From contig JAWPHD010001817.1 in the NCBI GenBank assembly GCA_037043455.1, forward strand, positions 62,001-126,000: 64,000 nt of DNA, given 5' to 3'. Both the position numbers and the translations under genes were made by a program. Shown piece by piece: positions 34,051 through 45,575 of this stretch. The notes under the pieces are model-generated. The model was not told the origin of the DNA. It saw only the letters and a list, made by a program, of their open reading frames with translations, and ran no database searches. Source of the DNA: Cyrtodaria siliqua (taxonomy: Eukaryota; Mollusca; Bivalvia; Adapedonta; Hiatellidae). Position 1 is the stretch's first letter. The number at the start of each line of letters is the position of its first letter.

Positions 34051-34402
34051 TTAAAGGGACACAAGGCAATCTTTTTTTTTTTGTTGAAAATCGCGACATC
34101 ATGTTGTCACGACATCACAACATGTCAGTCGTTCTACATCACTTGCATATTTACAACTCATTATTAATAACTTAAATATTTATGGATATTTCATGTATTT
34201 ACTAGTAAATGTTGGTTATATATTGCACTAATTATATATTTAAAGCTATGGTAGAATAATGAAGATAACTTAAAAAAAGACACACATTTTATTACTTTTT
34301 ATTTAATTATATGCAAGAAGGATTAAAGTAAAAATGCATTAATCAATTCAGGTGTAATTTTAACGCATGATAAATGCTTCAGATTGCCTTGTGTCCCTTT
34401 AA
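34051..34402. mobile_element. AAAGGGACAC MITE, copy 2
   Basis: The ends are TTAAAGGGACACAAGGCAATC and the inverted form GATTGCCTTGTGTCCCTTTAA, with TTAA at both borders. The inner sequence is AT-rich and similar to 4591-4906 and, more distantly, 44870-45125. Non-coding. Confidence 0.85.
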
Positions 34403-35764
34403 CTTTGTTTATATGTACCAGTACCATGTATATGTTATTTTGCACACATTGTATGATCACTTCAGCTCACATTGTTTGTTTTGTAAAAGCATGAGTAAAA
34501 GCTAGAACTTGTCCTTCTACTGCCATCATATATGTGTACACCAATGGCAATAAATCTGTTTACTTTTCCAAAGTTAGCATGCAAAAAGAGAATTTTTTGT
34601 TACTTTTCTGTGAAGATAGCATGGAAAAAGCGACATTTTATTTTGTTGCTTTTGCGTGAAGCTAGAACGCAAAAAAACACACTTTCTTTTTACTTTTCCA
34701 TGAAGCTAGCATGCATAAAGCAACAGTTTCTGTTTTATGCATGTTCTTTTCTTTCCGTCAAAAGCAACTCCTGCATCTTTGAAACAAGAACAATTTCGCA
34801 AACCTGGTAAAAGTTCTTTCATATTTAACGCATTTATTTCCAGTGGTGTATTTAATTTCTTTTACATATTGATAATGTTTAATTAATTTTTACTTTTTTA
34901 TCATATTAATATGACATGTTTACACTTTACATATTTGTCTTATATTTGTTTTGCTATTGTATTAGTCTTAATGTTTTTCTTTTCAAAATAAAAGTAATTT
35001 TAACCTAAAAATGTTATTTTGTCACTGTTATTAAATAAAAAATAAAAAATTCATAATCCTTTAAAACATTTATATATAATTGTAAATTTGAATAGCAAAA
35101 ATGTCAAGTTTGGTTGTATTCCCTCTTAATGGTTTGTAAAATGAATAATAAAAATACAAACTCCTTAAAATACATGCGATAAGTCCATTCGCTTTAATTG
35201 CATTTTTATGAAATATAAGTGTTGATTACCTGTTGCCAAGGTCAAGGTCAGTGAAAAAGGTCAAAGTTGTCTTAACCTGTTGACAATTTTATAGGTACAT
35301 GACTATTTTAAGTACAGCTCTGGTGACACTTCTGTTAAACCTAGAACTTCATTTATCAGGATGTTGCCATTGGAAATGTAACAGTTTCTAATTTCTTAAA
35401 ACCTGTTATATTTCAAGCACAAGTGGCCGTATCGGTGTTGGAAACGATTACTAAAACTATTAAAATTTAAAAACAAACATGTCATTTGTATAACTACTAC
35501 TATGTATAATATGGAATTTTATTTTCAATGAAAATTTAAAATGTTTTGTTTTTTTAATGCGTGGATGGTGGGTGGGAGCGGTGTTCTTTGATGATCGTTT
35601 CGAACACTGATACTAACACCTGTGATTTTAAAATGTTTATCCAGTCCAAAACAGAAGCTTACTTGGGAATATACAAGTAAACTAACTGGCATTCATAAAC
35701 CAGCAATCTTTTATTGAATGCATAGATATTTAAAGGAATCTACGAGCCAGCAGATTGACATGTA

Positions 35765-36216
35765 TTAAAGGGGTTGATGCACTATTTTCAAGCAGATTTA
35801 TTTAAAAGGGCTCTGAAAATCTTGAAAAAAGCTGAAAGAATTATCAAAATGCCATTAAAAATAAAGGAGATATGACCTATATCGACAAAATATATTTTTA
35901 AGAAAAGAAAATCAAATCACTTCAATTGAGAAATAAGCATACAATTTATATATTTTACATCTGTATATTTATTTTCAATCAATTTGCAGTGATTTTCCTT
36001 GCTTTAAAATATATGTTGTCAATATGCCATATATGGTAAAAAGGCACGATGACGTCAATGTTCCAAGATGGCCGCCTCCATTTATGTTTCTTTGCACATT
36101 TTCAATAGGTCTCCTTTATTTTTCATGACATTTTGATAATTCTTTCATCTTTTTTCAAGATTTTCAGAGCCCTTTAAAATAAACCTTGTTTGAAAATAGT
36201 GCATCAACCCCTTTAA
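35765..36216. mobile_element. Long-TIR MITE, copy 2 (full-length form)
   Basis: TTAAAGGGGTTGATGCACTA at the left is matched by TAGTGCATCAACCCCTTTAA at the right, and the inverted homology continues for about 75 bp (..aaagggctctgaaaa..). About 450 bp. The copy at 3294-3568 is a shorter deletion form sharing the inner phrase 'atatgccatatatggtaaaa'. Confidence 0.85.
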
Positions 36217-37937
36217 GCAATTTACATATCAGTATACTAGAATATGAACGTGTTATCCAGGAATTTTTCTAGAAGTAAAATGCCATAAACAGGAAGCTTT
36301 CATTGAATGAATGGTGTACGGCGTTTGGATTTTATGAGTCAGAAAACGGAATTTACGAAGAAGTAAATGATCAAATACAATGGATCATCTCTATAGTCTG
36401 AAGTGCCATGTTTTATATCCCAGAAGGTAAATAGACAAATTTTATTGAAATGTTTTATTTTTCAGCTTTTAGGTTACGTAGTGGTATACATGTATATACA
36501 ATTAGTATTGTCAGATATCGTATTAAATACAATTAAGCTTGGTTGGCCAGCATATGGCATATTTAAAGTCATAGATAATTAATGGTGACCATTTTTTGTC
36601 TTACACATATATATAATATATGACACCTTATGTGTGAGATTTAATCTTTTTTCTGCCTTAAACTTGCTGTTTTAATTTTTTTTCTAAAGTTTGCTTAATT
36701 TCAAATTCAAACTAAAAAAACACAAAAAAACAAAATGTTTGTACCTACCTGAAAAACCCATACAGACCAATTACAGATTGTTTATTTTACAGCCACACAC
36801 ATACTGCCAAATAACAATGTGACGTTTAAAGGAGATGCGGTATTCAATATTTAAATTGTTATAGTCATTCCATCATCTGACAGTGCCTTAATGATTAGAT
36901 TATGAGAGACGGTGTGATTCTAACATGTTGCAGTTCTTATATATACATATTGTTTTCTTGCTGTTCTTTGAAGCAAACTAAAATATGGCACCTTCGTGTA
37001 TAACCTAATTATAAGAATAATCTGATCAGGTATTGAACACCTAAGTGCGATGTATCCTAATTTTAAAACTTTAGAGGGTCAAGGGTTTATTGGGCCACCC
37101 TCTTTAAAGATTCAATTAAAAGAACAACATAACTTAAAGAATTTAATCTAGAAAAGATTACATCAGAGTGTTATTTTCATCTCAAGGTAATTTTCTGCAG
37201 TCGTTTTGTTCGTTTTCTTCGAAAAAATACACTTGGTTATGTCTTATAACATTTCATCATTTGAGGTAGATACTTAAATAATATTTTGTATTAAATCTAC
37301 GATTTTTTTTATCATTTAAATTTGTTCATCTTGAATTAAGAAAACTATCTCATTGATCAAATACCCTTGCTATCATAGTTCATTTGGCCTCTTTTGGTTC
37401 AAACATGTTTTGAACATTACATCAATGCATACAATGTAATGTCTTTTTTTTTTATTGTATAGCATAGGATCAGGGAGTTTGACTGATGGTGGAATGACTA
37501 TATTTTATAAAACGTCTTAAATTGCTTGAACATTTTGAGGGTTTAGTGCAACATTGTTGTATTTTCTTCTTAATCTATATGAAGTTACAACAATGTTTCC
37601 TTTAACTCTCATTATTCTCCTGGCATTCAGAACTGATCAGAGTATTCGTCATGCACACTGCACCAATGTTTTACTAAGCTTATTTCAGATATTTAAATTT
37701 GACTTAAAATTGTCACAGTTCAAGGTGAAGTCAGTTGTGTGGAATATCTCTGGATTCTTTGGTTTTCTCCATCAATACAGTGTATACCCATTACCCATGC
37801 TATCAGGATCTTTGTTGATAAGTTTCATAAATAAAGGCCAATATTTTAGAATGAAACCCCTCCAAGATTTTGTCCTAATAAATAATCCTTGATCAAAGTT
37901 TGTTGCTTGAAATCCTGAAGATAAAGTTGTAATTGCT

Positions 37938-38905
37938 TGGGTGGCTACGTTTCAACCTTCGCTGATCCTCAGAAACAGCTGTGTTTCAACCTTCAATGGT
38001 CCCCAGAAACAGTTATATTTCAGTCTTCGCTGGACCTCAGAAATAGTTATGTTTCAATCTTCACTGGCCCTCAGAAACAGTTATGTTTTAGCCTTCCCTG
38101 GTCCTCAGAAACAGTTATATTTCAGTCTTCGCTGGACCTCAGAAACAGTTATGTTTCAGTCTTCGCTGGTCCTCAGAAACAGTTATGTTTCAACCTTCGC
38201 TGGTCCTCAGAAACAGTTATGTTTCAACCTTTGTTGGTCCTCAGAAACAGTTATGTTTCAGTCTTCGCTGGTCCTCAGAAACAGTTATGTTTCAACCTTC
38301 GCTGGTTCTCAAAAACAGTTATGTTTCAACCTTCACTGGTCCTCGGAAACACAGTTATGTTTCAGCCTTCCCTGGTCCTCAGAAACACAGTTATGTTTCA
38401 GCCTTCCCTGGTCCTCATAAACAGTTATGTTTCAACCTTCCCTGGTCCTCAGAAACCATTGTGTTTCAGCCTTCGCTGGTTCTCAGAAACAGTTATTTCA
38501 ACCTTCGCTGGTCCTCAGAAACACAGTTATGTTTCAGCCTTCCCTGGTCCTCAGAAACAGTTATGTTTCAACCTTCCCTGGTCCTCAGAAACCATTGTGT
38601 TTCAGCCTTCGCTGGTCTTCAGAAACAGTTATGTTTCAGCCTTCCCTGGACCTCAGAAACTGTTATGTTTCAGCCTTCGCTGGTCCTCAGAAACAGTTGT
38701 TTCAGCCTTCCCTGGTCATCAGAAATTGTTATGTTTCAACCTTCGCTGGTCCTCAGAAAAAGTTATGTTTCAGCCTTTCCTGGTCCTCAGAAACCATTAT
38801 GTTTCAGCCTTTGCTGGTCCTCAGAAACAGTTATGTTTCAACCTTTGCTGGTCCTCAGAAACAGTTATGTTTCAGCCTTCCCTCTCCTCAGAAACAGTTG
38901 TAATA
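37938..38905 (+). repeat. 34-bp minisatellite, block 1, about 28 copies
   Basis: The unit is 'cttcgctggtcctcagaaac' plus 'agttatgtttcaac'; variants have ccctgg, cagcc or a short unit lacking 'tatg'. The unit has no stop in any + frame, so long overlapping open frames appear (up to 338 codons) in all three frames. Because 34 is not a multiple of three, these are by-products. Confidence 0.95.
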
Positions 38906-38998
38906 GAAAAAACATTCAACAGTTGTAATAATACAGCCTTTTCTTATTCTTAAAACATTTTTGTCCGTGAAAGTTTGGTCAGTTATTTAAATACATAA

Positions 38999-39430
38999 AT
39001 GTTTTCAACCTTTGCTGGTCCTCAGAAACAGTTATGTTTCAACCTTCGCTGGTCCTCAGAAACAGTTATGTTTCAGCCTTCCTTGCTGGTCCTCAGAAAC
39101 GGTTGTATTTCAGCCTTTGCTGGTCCTCAGAAACAGTTATGTTTCAGCCTTCCCTGGTCCTCAGAAACCGTTATGATTCAGCCTTTGCTGATCCTCAGAA
39201 ACAGTTGTTTCAGCCTTCCCTGGTCCTCAGAAATCGTAATGTTTCAACCTTCGCTGGTCCTTAGAAATAGTTATGTTTCAGCCTTCCCTGGTCCTCAGAA
39301 ATCATAATGTTTCAACCTTCGCTGGTCCTTAGAAATAGTTATGTTTCAGCCTTTCCTGGTCCTCAGAAACCATTATGTTTCAGCCTTTGCTGGTCCTCAA
39401 AAACAGTTATGTTTCAGCCTTCCCTGCTCC
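38999..39430 (+). repeat. 34-bp minisatellite, block 2, about 13 copies
   Basis: Same unit as the first block. The blocks are separated by the spacer 38896-38998 (acagttgtaataatacagcc, then cttttcttattcttaaaac), which recurs after block 2 and block 3. Confidence 0.95.
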
Positions 39431-39504
39431 TCAGAAACATTTGTACTAGAAAAAACATCCAACAGTTGTTATAATACAGTCTTTTCTTATTCTTAAAACT
39501 TAAA

Positions 39505-39955
39505 TGTATTCAGCCTTTGCTGGTCCTCAGAAACAGTTATGTTTCAACCTTCGCTGGTCCTCAAAAACAGTTATGTTTCAGCCTTCCTTGCTGGTCCTCA
39601 GAAAACGTTGTGTTTCAGCCTTCGCTGGTCCTCAGAAACAGTTATGTTTCAACCTTTGCTGGTCCTCAGAAACAGTTATGTTTCAACCTTTGCTGGTCCT
39701 CAGAAACAGTTATGTTTCAACCTTCACTGGTCCTCAGAAACAGTTATGTTTCAGTCTTCGCTGGACCTCAGAAACAGTTATGTTTCAACCTTTGCTGGTC
39801 CTGAGAAACAGTTATGTTTCAACCTTCGCCGGTCCTCAGAAACAGTTATGTTTCAGCCTTCCCTGGTCCTCAGAAACAGTTATGTTTCAACCTTCGCTGG
39901 TCCTCAGAAACAGTTATATTTCAGCCTTCCCTGGTCCTCAGAAACAGTTGTAAAA
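39505..39955 (+). repeat. 34-bp minisatellite, block 3, about 13 copies
   Basis: Same unit. Its first units (ttcagcctttgctggtcctc; cttccttgctggtcctcag) match those of block 2, so block 3 plus spacer is probably a copy of block 2 plus spacer. It ends 600 nt before the exon 11 acceptor. Confidence 0.95.
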
Positions 39956-40079
39956 GGAAAAACATCCAAGAGTTGTAATAATACAGCCTTTTCTTATTCT
40001 TAAAACCTTTTTGTCCATGAAAGTTTGGTCAGTTATTTAAATGCATAAATGTATCATTTAAAACCTCAAGATATTTAAA

Positions 40080-40292
40080 TATACTTAACGCCATTAAAAG
40101 TGCAAGTTTTTTTATTTTGTGTTTATTTCCAAGAATGATTGTAGTGTTATGTACATGTTAGAAATGATCCACATTCTCTATAAATCTGGTGACCGATAAG
40201 TAAAATCGGAATTATGCAATTAATCTTGGAGACATTTTAATTAAAAATAAACACAAAATAAAAAAAATGCACTGTTAATGGCGTTAAGTATA
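40080..40292. mobile_element. ATACTTAACGCC MITE, copy 2
   Basis: The left end ATACTTAACGCCATTAAAAG and right end 'gttaatggcgttaagtata' form inverted repeats extended by 'tttttttattttgtgttta' and its complement. Relative to 2999-3212 the inner segment lies in the opposite direction. About 213 bp, 260 nt before exon 11. Confidence 0.8.
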
Positions 40293-40555
40293 TGTTAATC
40301 GAATCTGAATATTTTGGCAGAAGTAGTTATCTGTAGTTAATCAGAATTATAATTTTACATAAATCAAAGTCTTAGAGCCATTATACTGTTGTATCATCCA
40401 TCTTTTTATATCAATGATGTTGCCCTGTGGTTCTATGTTCTCAATTTCTTTTATTGTTTTCATCCTTCAAATAAATGTACAAACATATTTTAAAATAAAA
40501 ATGCATGATTTTTCAGTTCTATATAAGAAACATTTATTTTAATTTTTTTAAACAG

Positions 40556-43500
40556 GAGTTATCATTCCCATCCATATTAAGTCAGAAGATGATATGGACC
40601 TCCTAAATGAGGTCAGCAAGCTCGGCATGCGTGTGGTCCTGGAAGTAGCAGAAGGGTCGCCGGAGAATATTTCTGCTTTACTTGATTTTGATGAAGAAGC
40701 TGACATTGTACGTGTTAAAAAATTCAAACGAGCAGTTTATCCTGACATCGATGAAGAAGACATGAATGACGTTGATACTGATTCTTATTCATTACCGAGA
40801 ATTGAGGAAACTCGTGAAAGACATACACCAGTAGAGGGTGAAGATCAATTTTTGACGGATATGGTCGGACCTCATGTGAAGCATGTTCGTGGTTTGGTAA
40901 AGAATCCTGAAGGAAGCATATCCTCCCTGTCTCAGTCAGATACAGAGCCTAATTTCTCTAGGTCCCACAGCGCTAGACGTGGGGGTGTACGACGGTCTAA
41001 ATCGGATGTAAAGACTCGCCAACATAGCAAGTCTGGAGGAGCTTTGTCTAGATCTGTATCTTCCGTGACCAAGAGTATGGATTCAGACTCGTCTAAATCA
41101 TCTGATGTCTACAACTCTGCTCCAGAGTGGTTACCGCCATGGCATCCAAGTAATAAAAAACGTGAAATAAGTAGACCACAGTCAGCCTGGGGTCAAAGTC
41201 CAAGTGAATACCACAACAGATCCCTCAGACCAGTCACGGCCAGAAGGGTCATGCCTTTCAAGGAAAGAGAAGACCTTCAACGACTGAAGGCTAAATTCTA
41301 CCCACCAGTCCATGACTGTTTAACCAAAGAAAGACAGCCACCAAACACATCTTTCATGTCTAGAAAAGCGAAGCAATTAAATAGATCTAAGTCCAGGGAA
41401 AGGGATATAGATATAAGTTTAGAATCGAGAGCTGACACCATGGCAAAGACTGAGAACAACATTGATACTGTTATTGCTGGAATGTCCCCTGAAAACTCAC
41501 CAAGAAATAAAATCAGAAATCCCGGTCAAGCGAGTATAAAAATTCCTGGTGCTGAAATAGAAACTGCAGATGAGGTGTCAGATATAGAACCGGACTACCA
41601 AAAACCTATACCTGTTAATGTCACCATTAAAATTGACATTCCTAACAAAGAAAAGGAAAGGCCAACAGCACGAAAGAGGACCAAAAGTGTTCCAAAACAA
41701 GTTGTTAAGGCTGCCTTGGAAGAACCAGGAGTATCTAAAGCATTTGCAAAATATGTATTAAAAAGGCCTGATAAAGATAATGCCAACAATAGAAAAAAAC
41801 AAAGAGCAAGATCACCATCACCAAAGCAACGAGGAATGTCAGCGAAAAGATCACCATCACCAAAGCAACGAGGAATGTCAGCGAAAAGAGCCAGATCTCC
41901 TTCTCCAAAAAGAGGTGCTGCAAAACTTGACCTGACTAAAGCGAAGAAGGAAATCAATGAGAAAGTTCAAGAAGGTAAAGATGAATTAGAGAAGGCGTTA
42001 AGGGAGTCACTAGAAATGTTTGGTGTGAGACTACAAGAGCAGCAACAACGGTTTGCCGAGCAGCTTCAACTGGCTCACGATCAGTTTGCTGAAGATTTAA
42101 GCGAGGCCCAGGTTTCTCTGACTGGACATGGAGACACTATCAAGAGTGACCTATCAGGGCAGCTGGGAGAGGCAAAAGAAGTTATAACTAACCAGCTACA
42201 AGATTCACAAAACACTCTAAAGGTTCAGCTTGAAGAATCGCAGCATCTTCTTTCTGAGCAGCTGAAGGAGTACCAGATGTTATTGGCAGGGCAGTTGAAG
42301 GATTCGCAGACAGCATTTGGCGAGTTAGTTAAGGACTCACAAAATGTATTGGCTGTACAGTTAAAAGATTCACAACAAATATTTGGAGACCAAGTTCAAG
42401 ACTCCCAAAAAGTACTTTCAGATCAGGTGACAGAATCGCAAACAATCCTGTCCAATCAAATGAAAGAAACCCAGACAATGTTGACCAATCAACTGAAAGA
42501 TTCACAGTCCATGATTGCCAATCAGGTTACAGAATCACAGGAGATGATTGCAGACCAATTAAAGACATCTCAAAAATCAATTGGCGAACAGCTGAAAGGT
42601 GCTCAAATGACTGTTGCTACTCAGCTAATGGAATCCCAGCAATCATTGTCAAGTCAGTTAACAGAGTCACAGGGACATCTGTCATCACAACTCTCAACAG
42701 CTCAACAAACAATTGCAGATGATTTGAAAACCTCGCAAAATGTCCTTGCTGGACAGCTTGAAGAGCAGCAGAAAGTTTTGTCCGATCAGCTGACAAATTC
42801 ACAAGTTAAGATTGACCAACAACTTCAAGAAACTCAGACTAAAATTAGTAAACAGTTGATTGGTGCACAGAAAGAAATAGATGAACACTTGCTTGATACA
42901 CTTGAAAAGATTGGGAAACAAGAAGAAGGTGCACGGGAAAGGCTAGCAAAGGAGAGTGAAGAGTCACACCAGAACTTACTGAAACAAGAAGAGGTTGCTA
43001 AACTGAGAATGAAACAAGAAAGTGAAGAAGGTCAGAGGAGGATGGCAGAACAGGAAGAAGCGACAAGAGAGAGACTACAGAAGGAAGCAGAAGAAACCCA
43101 ACAAAGACTAGCAGACCAAGAAGCACATGCTAAGGAAGAACTGGAAAAAGGAAGGCTTGAAACACAGAGAAGACTTGAAGAACAAGAACAAAATGCCAGA
43201 GATAAACTACAAAAAGAAAGTGAAGAGACACAAAAAAGAATCGCTGAACAGGAGGAATTGGCTAGGCAAAAGTTACAAAAGGAGAGCGAAGAAACTCAGA
43301 AAAGATTAGCAGAGCAAGAAGAAAGAGCTAAAGAAGAGATGAAAAAAGAAAGTGAAGAGTCTGCACGAAGGTTGGCTGAACAAGAAGCTGCAGCAAAAGA
43401 AACCATGAAGAAAGAAGGAGAGGAGACAGCGAGGAGGCTTGCCGAGCAGGAAAAAGAAGCAAAAGAACAGCTTAAAAAAGAAAGTGAGGAATCTGCTAAA

Positions 43501-44119
43501 CGTCTTGCTGATCAAGAATCAGCAGCAAAGGAATCATTACAAAAAGAGAGCGAGGAAACACAGAAACGTTTAGCTGAACAAGAAGACAAAACGAGAACAA
43601 TGATGCAGAAAGAGAGTGAAGACTCTGCAAAAAGACTTGCAGAACAAGAGGCTTCAGCGAAGGAGGGTCTAGTAAAAGAAGGTCAGGAGTCTGCACGTAG
43701 ACTTGCTGAGCAAGAAGAAAAGGCCAGGGGAGAATTGCAGAAAGAATCTGAAGAGACTTCCAAGAGGTTAGCAGAACAGGAAGCAAAAGTGAAAGAAGGC
43801 TTAAAGAAGGATGTAGAGGAATCCCAGGCACAGATTTCAGCAGCTGTGAGGACGGTTGAGGACGCCAAAGAGCAGGCCGTGTCTGCCGCTCAGAAGTCTG
43901 AGGAGTCATCCAAACAGCAGGCTGAACAACAGGCCAAGTTTGCAGCTGAACAGGAAGACCGGTTTGCTACTGAACAGCAGGCTCGGATTGCAGCAGAACA
44001 ACAGGCTCAGGCCCGGTTTGAGGAAGAAAAGCAGGCCCAGGCTAATTTTGCAGCTGAACAACAGGCTAGGTTGGTGGCTAATGAGAAGTCGAAGAAAGAT
44101 TTGCTAGATCAACCTAGAA
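40556..44119 (+). CDS. Exon 11: giant exon with 57 hendecad repeats
   Basis: The acceptor 'aatttttttaaacag' and donor GTAAGT at 44120 bound 3,564 nt, phase 1 to 1, 1,187 whole codons. Order (residues from the first whole codon, Val at 40558): 1-60, VIIPIHIKSEDDMDLLNEVS and an acidic segment, the only part that looks foldable; about 90-400, Ser/Arg/Lys-rich disorder; about 418-455, SPSPKQRGMSAKR copied twice then a third decayed copy (SR-like); 465-1091, gapless 11-residue repeats; 1092-1187, Ala/Gln/Glu-rich helix (AAEQQAR-type). The first 28 or so hendecads are of the form ILSxQLKDSQx; the rest become 22-residue pairs RLAEQEEKAKE + xLQKESEETQK. Such repeats form long helices, either coiled coil or extended amphipathic helix. 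The Met at 40594 is internal, since the frame is open back to the acceptor. Confidence 0.96.
41950..43830 (+). repeat. Coding 33-nt / 11-residue repeat tract
   Basis: The frame divides exactly into 57 units of 11 residues with no insertion or deletion: seven divergent units (EINEKVQEGKD to DLSGQLGEAKE), then 50 clear ones from 42181 to 43830. Positions 2, 6, 9 and 10 are the most constant (hydrophobic; Leu/Glu; Ser/Thr/Ala; Gln/Lys/Arg). DNA units are well diverged, so the register is kept by selection on the protein rather than by recent duplication. Confidence 0.93.
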
Positions 44120-44544
44120 GTAAGTTTGTGTGATGTGCTTTTTTTTACTTTTTTTGCTATCTATTTAGAGTTGTAAGTTGTAACAATTTCACAATGATTG
44201 TACTAGTAAATCAGTCAGGTCATGTGATGTTAAATTACCTCCCTTTGTTATTCATTGGAAATTTACTCTCTTTATGTTTCACTGATTTTATATATGTTTG
44301 TAATGTTTTAATCTGAATATTCCTTATTGACTTTTGCATATTAATTACTGTCAAAGATCTTCTCTTAAACCTCAAAAACAAGCTGAGATGATTTGGGACA
44401 TCTAGCAATAAACTCACTTACTTTGGCATGGATTTGTAGTGATATCATTGAGCTGACATGTATAAACTGAAATTTTCATATTTAAGTGTATGGGGATGTA
44501 TTTAAAATGTGCTTGCAACAGCACTGGCTCCGGTCCTGTTTTAA

Positions 44545-44784
44545 TTAACCCTTAATCTGTTACATATATATAATGGACTGTTCTTTATTTGAATTAAGAC
44601 CATTCCATTTATGTGACAAAGGAGTGTTTCGTGGAAATGACTGATCAGCAGCCAGACATTGTGAAGCAGTAACTCGCTGGCTGATCTGGGTTTCCTGATC
44701 AGCCTGCGATTAACTCGCAGGCTGATCTGGGTTTACAGTGGACGGATATGCTATTATAGTCATGCTTATTGGGTTAAGGGTTAA
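44545..44784 (-). mobile_element. TTAA MITE family, copy 6
   Basis: Reversed copy: it starts TTAACCCTTAATCTGTTACA and ends TTGGGTTAAGGGTTAA. The internal stem is partly duplicated (two 'taactcgc(t/a)ggctgatctggg' phrases), making this the longest uninterrupted copy. Confidence 0.85.
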
Positions 44785-45133
44785 TAGAGAGGTAAAAATA
44801 AACAGAGATTTTCTTTTACAATTTTAGGGGTCAGGCACCAATTTGATTGCTTTGAAACTCACCGCGTCCCATTTTGTTTTCTTCATAATTTACATTTTTC
44901 ACAAATCATTATTAATAATTATTAGAATAGTCCTAAGAATACTGTTCCTGCATATTACTATGCTTATATTGCACCCAATAATATATTTAAAATCCTTGGT
45001 AGAATAAGGAAGAAAATTGAAAAAAAAAATCAAATTGTGTTTATTTTAATTTATTTACCTGCAAGCAGTTTAAAAGCCAAAACAATACTGGATTTATAAT
45101 TCTGGGTGCTAGTTTTAATGTTTTGTAAATATT

Positions 45134-45386
45134 CATTACGTGGTCCGAGTATTAACTTTCATGCCCATCCAACTGCTTCTCCAAGAAACGAAAACGAGGT
45201 AGGCTGGGCTTTGCAATAAAACCTTAATTTCGGCTTGAAAGTTTGCATATTGTAAAATTAAAACATTTAATAGGTCATTTTAAAAAGGTCGCATTTTTTC
45301 AGCAAAAAATGTTTTAAAACATGTTTTATTGTCAAAATATTCGATATAAAATCCTGCTATTATATAAGCTTTCCCATTGCTTAATG
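45134..45386 (-). mobile_element. CATTACGTGG MITE, copy 3 (truncated)
   Basis: It starts CATTACGTGGTCCGAGTATT and follows the family in reverse as far as 'ctttcccattgcttaatg', where the opposite inverted end is missing. Confidence 0.8.
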
Positions 45387-45575
45387 CTTATTTGTTCAAG
45401 ATTGCTGTATGTACCTTTAAGATTAAGAAGGCTCTAACAGCATCTCCAGTTTAATAATTTACTAAACTCTTGAAAGCGTGCATTTTCATTTTTTGACACG
45501 TATGAATTAAAACAGGTAATGTAAACCAAAATTCACTTTTACACGATACAGAAGATCTTTTACGGTAATTTGCAG

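Larger units (their letters stand above)
30772..37937. other. Intron 10, long proximal part
   Basis: The stretch contains a dispersed repeat at 32235-32600, a truncated TTAA MITE (32620-32795), a 24-bp palindromic array (33574-33768), an AAAGGGACAC MITE (34051-34402) and a long-TIR MITE (35765-36216). The remaining blocks (30950-32230, 32800-33570, 34403-35760, 36217-37937) are AT-rich; the open frames at 34532-34810 and 37554-37892 lack splice sites, bias or recognisable content. Confidence 0.6.
44120..45575. other. Intron 11 (before exon 12): MITEs
   Basis: A reversed TTAA MITE (44545-44784), a decayed relative of the AAAGGGACAC family (about 44870-45125) and a truncated CATTACGTGG MITE (45134-45386) occupy most of it. 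No other signal. Confidence 0.65.

Noticed and set aside
37554..37892. 112-codon + strand frame
   Set aside because: AT-rich, Leu/Phe-rich composition without homology I recognise, no splice sites in phase, no coding bias.
37937..38953. 338-codon open frame on the + strand (and overlapping frames to 40003)
   Set aside because: Product of a 34-bp stop-free minisatellite; all three frames are equally open, with no splice sites or protein-level constraint.
43306..43909. Minus-strand frames opposite the hendecad tract
   Set aside because: Shadow of the purine-rich coding repeat.
40594..44133. Single-exon gene of 1,179 codons starting at Met 40594
   Set aside because: The frame is open back to an acceptor at 40555 and exits at a GTAAGT donor at 44120; flanking exons match its phases. 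The Met is internal and the last codons (KFV) are intron.
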